NCBI GenBank assembly: GCA_035632215.1
Contig: DASQHF010000212.1
Location: 1-6,737 of the forward strand
Direction: 5' to 3'
Length of the DNA stretch: 6,737 nt
Origin: CAIYRG01 sp035632215
GTDB taxonomy: Bacteria > Pseudomonadota > Alphaproteobacteria > Micropepsales > Micropepsaceae
In this document: piece by piece, positions 1 to 5,472 of the stretch
How the letters are laid out: each line of letters starts with the position of its first letter
How positions within the stretch are numbered: position 1 is the stretch's first letter
Program-made: the position numbers and the translations under genes
Notes under the pieces: model-generated
Told to the model about the DNA's origin: nothing
Databases searched by the model: none
Seen by the model: only the letters and a program-made list of their open reading frames with translations

Positions 1-48
1 CCGGGCCGCTGGGTGGCCCGGTCACCTCGCTACGCTCGGCGCCGGGCC
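1..48. repeat. Three-armed GC-rich inverted repeat
   Basis: The 7-mer CCGGGCC occurs at 1-7 and 42-48, and its reverse complement GGCCCGG lies between them at 15-21. The middle arm can therefore pair with either outer arm, giving a short hairpin (1-7/15-21, 7-base loop) or a longer one (15-21/42-48, 20-base loop). The block sits just beyond the stop codon of the minus-strand oxidoreductase. On the plus strand the second hairpin is followed by a short T-run (ATTTTTA, 55-61), so it could act as a terminator for a gene entering from the left. It may equally be one copy of a dispersed intergenic repeat. The left edge is cut by the window. Confidence 0.55.
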
Positions 49-67
49 ATGACACATTTTTACGGGT

Positions 68-1135
68 CTACGCTGCCGCCTTGCGGTTGATCGCGAGCCG
101 CGCGTCGACGGTCGCGACCGTCTCATCGACCGTCTTGTTGCGCATGCCTTTCTGCGCCGCGATCATCTGCACCAGGCGATCCGTGCGCTCGATATTGGGC
201 GCGCCGTTGAACAGCGCGCGCGCCGCGGACGAGGGCCGGACGAGGCTCGATGCCGCCGCCGCATATTTCTCGAACGGCACCAGGTCGTCGCGGTTGGCGC
301 CGAGCTTCACGCACACGTCCATGACGAAATTGTAGACCGCGCGCGAGTCCTCCAGATTCGAATGCACCGCATCCTTGATCGAGCGCGCGGCATCGGGCGT
401 CACGCAGCGATAATTGCCGGTGAGCAGCATCGCCCATTTCGCCAGCGGCACGAAAATCGAGTCGTGGACTTTGAGCTTCACGGGCAGCTCGAGCGGCCCG
501 TCGCCCGGATTGAAGCGGATCTCCTCGATGTCGTCCTGCATCTGACGAAGCATGCCGGTGGACTTGTCGCTATCGAAGCGCGCGACCTTGAAGTTTGTCG
601 GCAAGGTGACCTGAAGCACGTTGACGCCTTCCTCCGGCGGCCGGAATGCCTGCGGGTCTGGGCTGCACAGGGTGACGAGCTTGGGGTCGAAATTCTGCCA
701 GACGGTCCAGTCGGTGTAGGCCGATTTCAAGAGATCGGCATCGAGCCCGGGGATGCGCTTCAGATAGGGCAGGGGGGGCATGTTCATGATCGACATGCAG
801 GGGACTTTCGCTTTCGCGGTCGCGTCCAGAAGCTCGCGCACGCCGGGCGCGCGATATTGCGGCTCCTGCATGGCGAGCCCCACGAGATCGTAATCGGCGG
901 GATTGACCGCGGTCGGCACGTCGGCCGAGAGCTTTCCAGGCAGCTTGCGGGAATCGATCTCGACCAGGTCCTTGCGGCCCTTGATGGGAAGGCGCACGCG
1001 CGTGCCTTCCTTATTGATGATCTCGGCTTCGGAAGGGAGGCAGACAAGCTTGACCTTGTGGCCGCCGAAAAGAAGCTTGGTCGCGAGAAGCGAACCGTAA
1101 GAAGCACCGAAAATGAGGACGTTATAAGCGGTCAC
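68..1135 (-). CDS. ApbA/PanE-superfamily NAD(P)-dependent 2-keto acid reductase-like protein
   Basis: Predicted 355-residue cytosolic oxidoreductase. Seen: an N-terminal Rossmann beta strand and nucleotide-binding loop (NVLIFGASYGS, residues 5-15). A C-terminal helical half follows, with K233 and N241 in a segment resembling the PanE motif K-x7-N. A late segment has S302/S303 and E316 (NIERTD), resembling the PanE Ser...Glu active-site stretch. Family knowledge: ApbA/PanE enzymes reduce ketopantoate or related 2-keto acids with NADPH. The first Asn of the PanE KLxxN motif is Leu237 here, and no Lys is seen at the PanE Lys72 position (MQEPQY, 89-94), so true ketopantoate reductase activity is doubtful. 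An opine-dehydrogenase-like or other keto-acid reductase role is possible. The start is GTG at 1135, because GGGAG lies seven bases upstream and the Rossmann strand begins within four residues. The open frame continues to 1420, but that extension is low-complexity repeat DNA. The gene is divergent from the MFS carrier. Confidence 0.82.
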   Translation of the reverse strand: MTAYNVLIFGASYGSLLATKLLFGGHKVKLVCLPSEAEIINKEGTRVRLPIKGRKDLVEIDSRKLPGKLSADVPTAVNPADYDLVGLAMQEPQYRAPGVRELLDATAKAKVPCMSIMNMPPLPYLKRIPGLDADLLKSAYTDWTVWQNFDPKLVTLCSPDPQAFRPPEEGVNVLQVTLPTNFKVARFDSDKSTGMLRQMQDDIEEIRFNPGDGPLELPVKLKVHDSIFVPLAKWAMLLTGNYRCVTPDAARSIKDAVHSNLEDSRAVYNFVMDVCVKLGANRDDLVPFEKYAAAASSLVRPSSAARALFNGAPNIERTDRLVQMIAAQKGMRNKTVDETVATVDARLAINRKAAA

Positions 1136-1142
1136 GTAACTG

Positions 1143-1147
1143 CTCCC
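1143..1147 (-). promoter_or_regulatory. Ribosome binding site fixing the GTG start at 1135
   Basis: Read on the minus strand, GGGAG is followed by a seven-base spacer (CAGTTAC) and then GTG ACC GCT. It is the only good Shine-Dalgarno sequence near the Rossmann N-terminus. It argues against the upstream in-frame ATG at 1420. Confidence 0.7.
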
Positions 1148-1157
1148 ATGTTGAATG

Positions 1158-1175
1158 GCGATTGGCCGAAATCGC
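1158..1175. promoter_or_regulatory. 18-bp palindrome upstream of the oxidoreductase, possible operator
   Basis: GCGATT (1158-1163) and AATCGC (1170-1175) form a perfect 6+6 inverted repeat around GGCCGA. It lies 23-40 bases upstream of the GTG start at 1135, a position suited to repressor binding or a 5'-leader hairpin. On the plus strand it is followed by GTTTTT, which also resembles a weak terminator, although no plus-strand gene precedes it. No cognate regulator is in the window, so the role is a guess. Confidence 0.3.
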
Positions 1176-1264
1176 GTTTTTAGACGAAGATGGCCACGAT
1201 ACTCGACCGCCCCGTCCGCGGTCCAGCACGCTTGATGGGGCGCGAAAGCCACGTATTTCGAACA

Positions 1265-1437
1265 CCCCCCTCTCCCGCTCGGGATGTCGCTTTGCTCCAT
1301 CGCTCGCGACCTCTCCCCCTCACGGGGGCGAGGGGAAATCAAGACTCGAGTCCCCCTCGCCCCCGAAGGGTGGAGGGCCGACGAGCAAAAGGTCCAGCGG
1401 ACCTTTTGCCGGCCCGACAAGGGTTGGGGAGAGGGGG
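1265..1437. repeat. Nested palindromic (MITE/REP-like) intergenic element
   Basis: The ends are inverted repeats: CCCCCTCTCCC at 1266-1276 pairs perfectly over 11 bases with GGGAGAGGGGG at 1427-1437. Inside are smaller stems: GTCGC/GCGAC (1286-1290/1306-1310) and CCCCC/GGGGG (1315-1319/1324-1328). There is an imperfect C-rich/G-rich pair around 1354-1377. The strongest stem is a perfect 11-bp one, GCAAAAGGTCC/GGACCTTTTGC (1385-1395/1399-1409), with a 3-base loop. This last stem is extended by GGGCCG/CGGCCC (1375-1380/1410-1415) after a 4-base bulge. No target-site duplication is evident and no transposase is encoded. It probably belongs to a dispersed noncoding family, because part of it recurs inverted at 6698-6723. 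Confidence 0.72.
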
Positions 1438-1456
1438 TGAGCTGAGGGCTTGCGGG

Positions 1457-1506
1457 ATGATCTCCCTTGCGCCACCTTGCGGGGCAATGATCTCGCTGGC
1501 GCCACC
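1457..1506. repeat. Two-copy direct repeat, 30-base period, in the MFS leader
   Basis: Bases 1457-1476 and 1487-1506 match at 18 of 20 positions; both start with ATGATCTC and end with GCGCCACC. The copies lie about 40-90 bases upstream of the MFS start codon. That is where an activator or repressor with paired sites could bind, since 30 bases is close to three helical turns. It may equally be the tail of the neighbouring dispersed repeat. Confidence 0.5.
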
Positions 1507-1532
1507 CGGCGCAAAGCGAAAGACACGGGGCA

Positions 1533-1539
1533 AGAGGAG
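1533..1539 (+). promoter_or_regulatory. Ribosome binding site of the MFS carrier
   Basis: AGAGGAG lies six bases before the ATG at 1546. It decides the start against an in-frame ATG 96 bases further upstream, which would add 32 low-complexity residues read from repeat DNA. Confidence 0.75.
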
Positions 1540-1545
1540 CAAGCG

Positions 1546-2799
1546 ATGAGTCGATGGGTCCGGTTATGGTCCGCCTTCGTCGGCATGATAATGATCGGCA
1601 ACCTCCAATATGCCTGGACCCTCTTCGCGGAGCCCATGGTCAAAGCTCACGCGGCGCAGGGCTGGCAGCTCTCCGATGTGGGGTGGGGCTTTGGCCTGTT
1701 CATCGCTGCGGGCACTTGGGCGATGCCGTTCTTTGCAACCTACATCGACAAATTCGGCCCCCGGCTTTTCATGATCGCCTCCGGAGTGCTGTGCGCGGTC
1801 GGCTGGGGCGCATTGGGGCAGGTCTCGAATCTGATTTCGTTTTACGCCTTCTTCTGCTTGGCCGGGATCGGCGTCGCTTGCGTGTATGCCTGCGGGGTTT
1901 CGACCGCGGTGAAATGGTTTCCCGATAAGCGGGGTATCGCCTCGGGCCTTATCACAGCGGGTTATGGGGGAGGCGCGTTCCTCTTCAATCCGATATTCGA
2001 TTACCTGATCCGCGCCATCGGCTATTCCAATACGTTCGTATGGACCGGCGTCACGCATGGCGCACTGATCGCGCTGGCGGGCCTCGTGCTGGTGAACCCG
2101 CCGTCCACCTACAAGGTTGCCGCCGCCGCGGCCAAGCCGAATGCGGCCGTCCGGCGCCACGACCTGCAATTCACCTACACGGAAATGCTGCGGACGCCGC
2201 AATTCTATTTCCTGTTCGTTGCGATGCTCTCGGTTGCGATCGGCGGCTTGATGGTCACCGCGTCCGTTAAGCCGGTGGCGACCAATTTCGGGATCGGCGC
2301 GACAGCGCTGACCGTCGCCCTCGTCCTTTATCCGCTGGCCAACGCCGGAAGCCGCATTTTGTGGGGTTCGGTCTCGGATTACCTTGGCCGCGAAAGGACG
2401 ATGTTCGTCGCATTCCTGCTCCAGGCCATCTTCCTGGTTGCCCTGACCACAATAGGGCGCAGCAGCGATGCGCTCTGGGTCGCGCTCGTCGCGCTCGTGT
2501 TCCTCACTTGGGGCGAGCTTTATGCTTTGTTCCCCACCGTGCTCGCCGATCTGTACGGCAGCAAGAACTCGGCCGGCAACTATGCTTTCCTTTACAGCGC
2601 CAAGGGTTTTGCGGCGCTTTTGGGCGGCGGCCTTGCTACCAATCTCTTCGAGGCGACGGGCACTTGGGACTATCCCTTCTTCGCCTGCGCCGGCATGGCT
2701 TTGCTCTCGGCGTTCATGGCGCTCTACGTGCGCCGGATGCCCCTGCCGCAAAAGCGCCCAGCCGCGGAAGCACGACAAGCACCGCAAGCCGCCGAGTAG
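1546..2799 (+). CDS. Oxalate/formate antiporter (OFA) family MFS transporter
   Basis: Predicted 417-residue inner-membrane carrier with about twelve hydrophobic segments and a hydrophilic central loop (about residues 184-215). Seen: the MFS loop 2-3 motif (YIDKFGPR, 66-73), the OFA-typical stretch FPDKRGIASG (125-134), and its second-half counterpart VSDYLGRERT (276-285). By recall of Oxalobacter OxlT, Arg272 and Lys355 bind oxalate. Here R270 (NAGSRILWG) and K353 (YSAKG) occupy matching contexts with a constant offset of two, and W322/Y326 match the OxlT aromatic pair W324/Y328. This supports a small mono- or dicarboxylate such as oxalate or formate as substrate, although OFA members also carry other 2-oxo or hydroxy acids. 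The start is ATG at 1546 with AGAGGAG upstream. The next gene begins 22 bases after the stop, so co-transcription is possible. No oxalate-degrading enzyme (oxalyl-CoA decarboxylase, formyl-CoA transferase) is in the window. Confidence 0.88.
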   Translation: MSRWVRLWSAFVGMIMIGNLQYAWTLFAEPMVKAHAAQGWQLSDVGWGFGLFIAAGTWAMPFFATYIDKFGPRLFMIASGVLCAVGWGALGQVSNLISFYAFFCLAGIGVACVYACGVSTAVKWFPDKRGIASGLITAGYGGGAFLFNPIFDYLIRAIGYSNTFVWTGVTHGALIALAGLVLVNPPSTYKVAAAAAKPNAAVRRHDLQFTYTEMLRTPQFYFLFVAMLSVAIGGLMVTASVKPVATNFGIGATALTVALVLYPLANAGSRILWGSVSDYLGRERTMFVAFLLQAIFLVALTTIGRSSDALWVALVALVFLTWGELYALFPTVLADLYGSKNSAGNYAFLYSAKGFAALLGGGLATNLFEATGTWDYPFFACAGMALLSAFMALYVRRMPLPQKRPAAEARQAPQAAE

Positions 2800-2803
2800 T
2801 TGG

Positions 2804-2872
2804 GCGAGTAGCGATTAGCGAATGGCGAAACGGGCTGACACGAGTTCGCCACTCGCCACTCGCACTTCGCTA
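2804..2872. repeat. Inverted array of GCGA-type heptamers
   Basis: Left arm: four consecutive 7-base units beginning GCGA (GCGAGTA, GCGATTA, GCGAATG, GCGAAAC) at 2804-2831. Right arm: four units of the complementary type (TTCGCCA, CTCGCCA, CTCGCAC, TTCGCTA) at 2845-2872. The arms can form an imperfect hairpin with its loop around 2832-2844; about 16 of the innermost 19 positions pair. The array starts five bases after the MFS stop and runs across the annotated start codon of the next gene. It could attenuate transcription or translation between the two genes, or it may simply be an intergenic repeat. Confidence 0.65.
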
Positions 2873-5329
2873 TCTACGTCTCGATTGCTGCCCGTTCTCC
2901 TTGTCCTGTTCGCCGGCAGCGGTGCCGCGGCGCTCATCTACGAAATCGTCTGGTATCAGCTCTTGCAGCTGGCCATCGGCTCGACCGCGATCTCATTGGG
3001 CGTGCTGTTGGCGACCTTCATGGGCGGGCTCTCGATCGGTTCGCTCGCGTTGCCGAGACTCTTTCCGGCTGAGGGAGCAAGCTCGCGCCATCCGCTTAGC
3101 GTTTACGCTGCGATCGAGTTCCTGATCGCGATCTTCGGCCTGATCGAGCTCCTTCTCATTCCGCTCATCGGCGGCGCCTATCTCACCGGCCCGCAGGCGG
3201 GCTTCATCGGCATGTTGTTGCGCGGTCTCGTCGCCGCTGTGTGCCTGTTGCCGCCGACGATCCTCATGGGCGCGTCTTTGCCGGCGATCGTGCGCTGGAT
3301 CGAATCCTCGCCACGCGGGATTTCCTGGTGGGGTTTGCTCTACGGTGCCAACACGTTGGGCGCCGTCGTCGGTTCGCTCGTCGCCGGCTTCTATCTCCTG
3401 CGGCTTTACGATGTGAACATCGCGACCTTCGCGGCAGCGGCCTGCAACATCTCCATTGCCGCGGTCAGTCTTCTCTTGAGCTTACGATCGCCGGCGCGCT
3501 TTGCCGCCGAGCCTGAGCGGGAGAAGATCGCCACGCCGCAATCGCAAGCGGCGGTCTGGCCGGTCTATGTCGCGATCGCTTTCTCGGGCGCGGCCGCGAT
3601 CGGGAGCGAGGTCGTGTGGACGCGGCTCTTGGGGCTCACGCTCGGTGCCACGGTCTACGCGTTCTCGATCATTCTCGCCGTATTCTTGACGGGGCTTGCC
3701 CTCGGGACCGCGGTGGGCTCCGCGCTTAGCCGCACACTCGATCCTCGCGCAAGCCTTGCCTGGTGCCAGCTGCTCGCTGCCTTAGGCATCGCCTGGACGG
3801 CGGCGATGATCGCCGATTGGCTCCCCTATTGGCCGATCAATCCGCAGCTCTCGATCGCGCCGATCTTCACCTTCCAGCTCGATCTCGTGCGCTCTACATT
3901 CGCGCTTCTCCCCGCGACGCTCTGCTGGGGCGCGAGCTTCCCCTTCGCCTTTGCCGCGGCGAAATCCTCGCGCGATCCGGGGAAGACGGTCGGTGGCGTG
4001 TACGCCGCGAACACGCTGGGCGCGATCGTAGGTGCGCTCGCCGTGAGTCTCGTGTTGATCCCGTGGATCGGCACGCGCGACACCGAGCGCGCCCTTCTCG
4101 CCGTCTCGGCCTTGAGCGGCCTCGTGCTGCTTTTTCCCATCATGCAGGTGAAGCGCTCGCCCGCGCTCGAGCTCGCCACCGGCGTCACGATCGGGCTTTT
4201 GGGACTCTTTGCCTATGGCATGCACGAGGTGCCGGGCGAGCTCATCGCCTATGGGCGGCGCATCGCGACCGTGTCGGGTCAGCTGAAAATTCTCATGACG
4301 GCGGAAGGCCGCAACACCTCGATCGCGGTGTCGCAGTGGAACGACGGCGCGATCCAGTTTCATGTCGCGGGCAAGGTCGAAGCCTCGACCGAAGGCTACG
4401 ACATGAAGCTCCAGCGCATGCTCGGCCATTTGCCGGGACTGATGAATCCGAACCCGCAATCCGTGCTCGTGGTCGGTTTCGGCGCGGGCGTCACGGCGGG
4501 GACCTTCACGACCTATCCGTCGGTCAAGCGCATCGTCGTCTGCGAGCTCGAGCCGTTGATCCCGCCGACGAGCACGAAATATTTTGCCAAGCAGAACTAC
4601 AACGTGATGACCGACAAGCGCACCGAGATCGTCTACGACGACGCGCGCCATTTCGTGGCTTCGACGCCCGAGAAATTCGACATCATCACGTCCGATCCCA
4701 TCCATCCCTTCGTCAAGGGGAGCGCGACGCTTTATTCCAAGGAATATTTCGAGATCGTCAAAGCCCACCTGAACAAGGGCGGCATCGTCTCGCAATGGGT
4801 GCCGTTATACGAAAGCGATGTGCCGACGGTTCAAAGCGAGATCGCGACGTTCTTTCAAGTCTTCCCTTACGGCACCGTGTGGGCCAACAATCTCGAGGGC
4901 GGCGGAGGCTACGACCTCGTGCTGATCGGCTCCGTCGATCCGGTAACGATCAATCTCGATACGCTAGAGACACGTTACGAACGCGCCGATCATGCCCGCG
5001 TGCGCGAATCCTTGACCGACGCGAAATTCTCCTCGTTAAACGAGCTCTTCGCGACCTATGCGGGGAGCCGTGCCGGGCTCGAGCCCTGGCTCAAGAATGC
5101 CGAGATCAACCACGACCGCGACTTGCGCCTGCAATATCTCGCAGGCCTTGCGCTCAACCATTCGGAAGAGAACACGATCCTGCGCGGCATCATGCAGTTC
5201 TGGATGCCGCCCGTGGATCTCTTCATGGGCGCGCCCGAGAAGCTCGACGCCCTTTTCACCACCATGGTCTCGCAGTCCCAAAACACCAGCGGCGCCACGA
5301 AACCGGACGCGCCCGCGCCGACGAAGTAG
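2822..5329 (+). CDS. Membrane-anchored spermidine-synthase-like protein (fused MFS/spermidine synthase type)
   Basis: Predicted 835 residues in two parts. Residues about 22-465 are a polytopic membrane domain made of two similar halves: SGAAALIYEIVW (33-44) recurs as SGAAAIGSEVVW (255-266), and YGANTLGAVVGSLVAG (174-189) as YAANTLGAIVGALAVS (394-409). Residues about 480-710 form a cytosolic Rossmann methyltransferase/spermidine-synthase fold, with the nucleotide loop GFGAGVTAG (552-560), acidic E575, D606/D607, TSDP (623-626) and LYSKEYFE (637-644). Residues 720-835 are a further soluble tail without known motifs. Classical SpeE has GGGDGG and DSTDP; here the first Asp is Ala555, and the catalytic Asp position is Ile622, with only D625 kept. 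Ordinary aminopropyl transfer to putrescine is therefore unlikely, and the true reaction is unknown. The ATG at 2822 lies inside a heptamer repeat and has a poor ribosome binding site; TTG at 2885, just before the first membrane segment, is an alternative start. The gene may be translated after the MFS gene. Confidence 0.85.
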   Translation: MAKRADTSSPLATRTSLSTSRLLPVLLVLFAGSGAAALIYEIVWYQLLQLAIGSTAISLGVLLATFMGGLSIGSLALPRLFPAEGASSRHPLSVYAAIEFLIAIFGLIELLLIPLIGGAYLTGPQAGFIGMLLRGLVAAVCLLPPTILMGASLPAIVRWIESSPRGISWWGLLYGANTLGAVVGSLVAGFYLLRLYDVNIATFAAAACNISIAAVSLLLSLRSPARFAAEPEREKIATPQSQAAVWPVYVAIAFSGAAAIGSEVVWTRLLGLTLGATVYAFSIILAVFLTGLALGTAVGSALSRTLDPRASLAWCQLLAALGIAWTAAMIADWLPYWPINPQLSIAPIFTFQLDLVRSTFALLPATLCWGASFPFAFAAAKSSRDPGKTVGGVYAANTLGAIVGALAVSLVLIPWIGTRDTERALLAVSALSGLVLLFPIMQVKRSPALELATGVTIGLLGLFAYGMHEVPGELIAYGRRIATVSGQLKILMTAEGRNTSIAVSQWNDGAIQFHVAGKVEASTEGYDMKLQRMLGHLPGLMNPNPQSVLVVGFGAGVTAGTFTTYPSVKRIVVCELEPLIPPTSTKYFAKQNYNVMTDKRTEIVYDDARHFVASTPEKFDIITSDPIHPFVKGSATLYSKEYFEIVKAHLNKGGIVSQWVPLYESDVPTVQSEIATFFQVFPYGTVWANNLEGGGGYDLVLIGSVDPVTINLDTLETRYERADHARVRESLTDAKFSSLNELFATYAGSRAGLEPWLKNAEINHDRDLRLQYLAGLALNHSEENTILRGIMQFWMPPVDLFMGAPEKLDALFTTMVSQSQNTSGATKPDAPAPTK

Positions 5330-5333
5330 CTTG

Positions 5334-5430
5334 CCCTCTCCCCTAGTGGGAGAGAGCTTGCCCCCGACTTGATCGGGGGGCGGCGCGCCGCGCAGGCGAA
5401 GCCCGCGCCACTGGCGCGCCGGGTGAGGGG
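5334..5430. repeat. Palindromic intergenic element, possible terminator
   Basis: Two perfect hairpins follow the stop of the membrane protein gene: CTCTCCC/GGGAGAG (5336-5342/5348-5354, 5-base loop) and CCCCCGA/TCGGGGG (5361-5367/5373-5379, 5-base loop). Two copies of the 8-base palindrome GGCGCGCC (5382-5389 and 5413-5420) come next, then GGGTGAGGGG. There is no T-run, so if it ends transcription it is not a classical intrinsic terminator. The CCCTCTCCC...GGGTGAGGGG frame resembles the dispersed palindromic repeats found between genes in many alphaproteobacteria. Confidence 0.6.
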
Positions 5431-5472
5431 ACCCTGCTGCGCAGTTGCATGTTTTTCTGCTAATCTCCCCCC

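Larger units (their letters stand above)
1136..1545. other. Divergent intergenic region (410 bases)
   Basis: This gap separates the two outward-facing genes and should hold both promoters. I see no convincing -35/-10 pair for either gene. From left to right it contains the oxidoreductase ribosome binding site and palindrome, about 85 bases without recognisable features (1180-1264), the nested palindromic element (1265-1437), and the 30-base-period tandem repeat (1457-1506) with the MFS leader. Open frames crossing it in several frames are composition artefacts of the repeat. Confidence 0.7.

Noticed and set aside
362..1183. Plus-strand open frame (273 codons) opposite the oxidoreductase
   Set aside because: It is an antisense shadow. 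The opposite strand carries the Rossmann motif and the ribosome binding site.
1136..1420. Upstream extension of the minus-strand oxidoreductase to an ATG at 1420 (95 extra residues)
   Set aside because: The extra region is read from the palindromic repeat, has no domain character, and the GTG at 1135 has a good ribosome binding site directly before the Rossmann strand.
1265..1437. CRISPR array or tandem coding repeat
   Set aside because: The repeats are nested inverted stems, not regularly spaced direct repeats with unique spacers.
1450..1545. Upstream extension of the MFS gene to an ATG at 1450
   Set aside because: It would run through the tandem repeat and add 32 polar residues. ATG 1546 has a strong AGAGGAG at the right spacing and precedes the first membrane segment.
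1564..2787. Long minus-strand open frame (407 codons) opposite the MFS gene
   Set aside because: Its product is rich in Arg, Glu, His and Gly with no fold or motif, as expected for the antisense of a GC-rich hydrophobic gene.
3782..4795. Long minus-strand open frame (337 codons) opposite the membrane protein gene
   Set aside because: It is very rich in charged residues, has no recognisable motif, and overlaps a well-supported gene.
3763..5346. Long plus-strand open frame (527 codons) in another frame of the membrane protein gene
   Set aside because: It is Arg-rich shadow translation overlapping a gene with clear domains in the correct frame.
5445..5466. Sigma-70 promoter TTGCAT...TAATCT before the dehydrogenase
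   Set aside because: The spacing between the hexamers is only 10 bases, far from the usual 16-18, so I do not call it a promoter.
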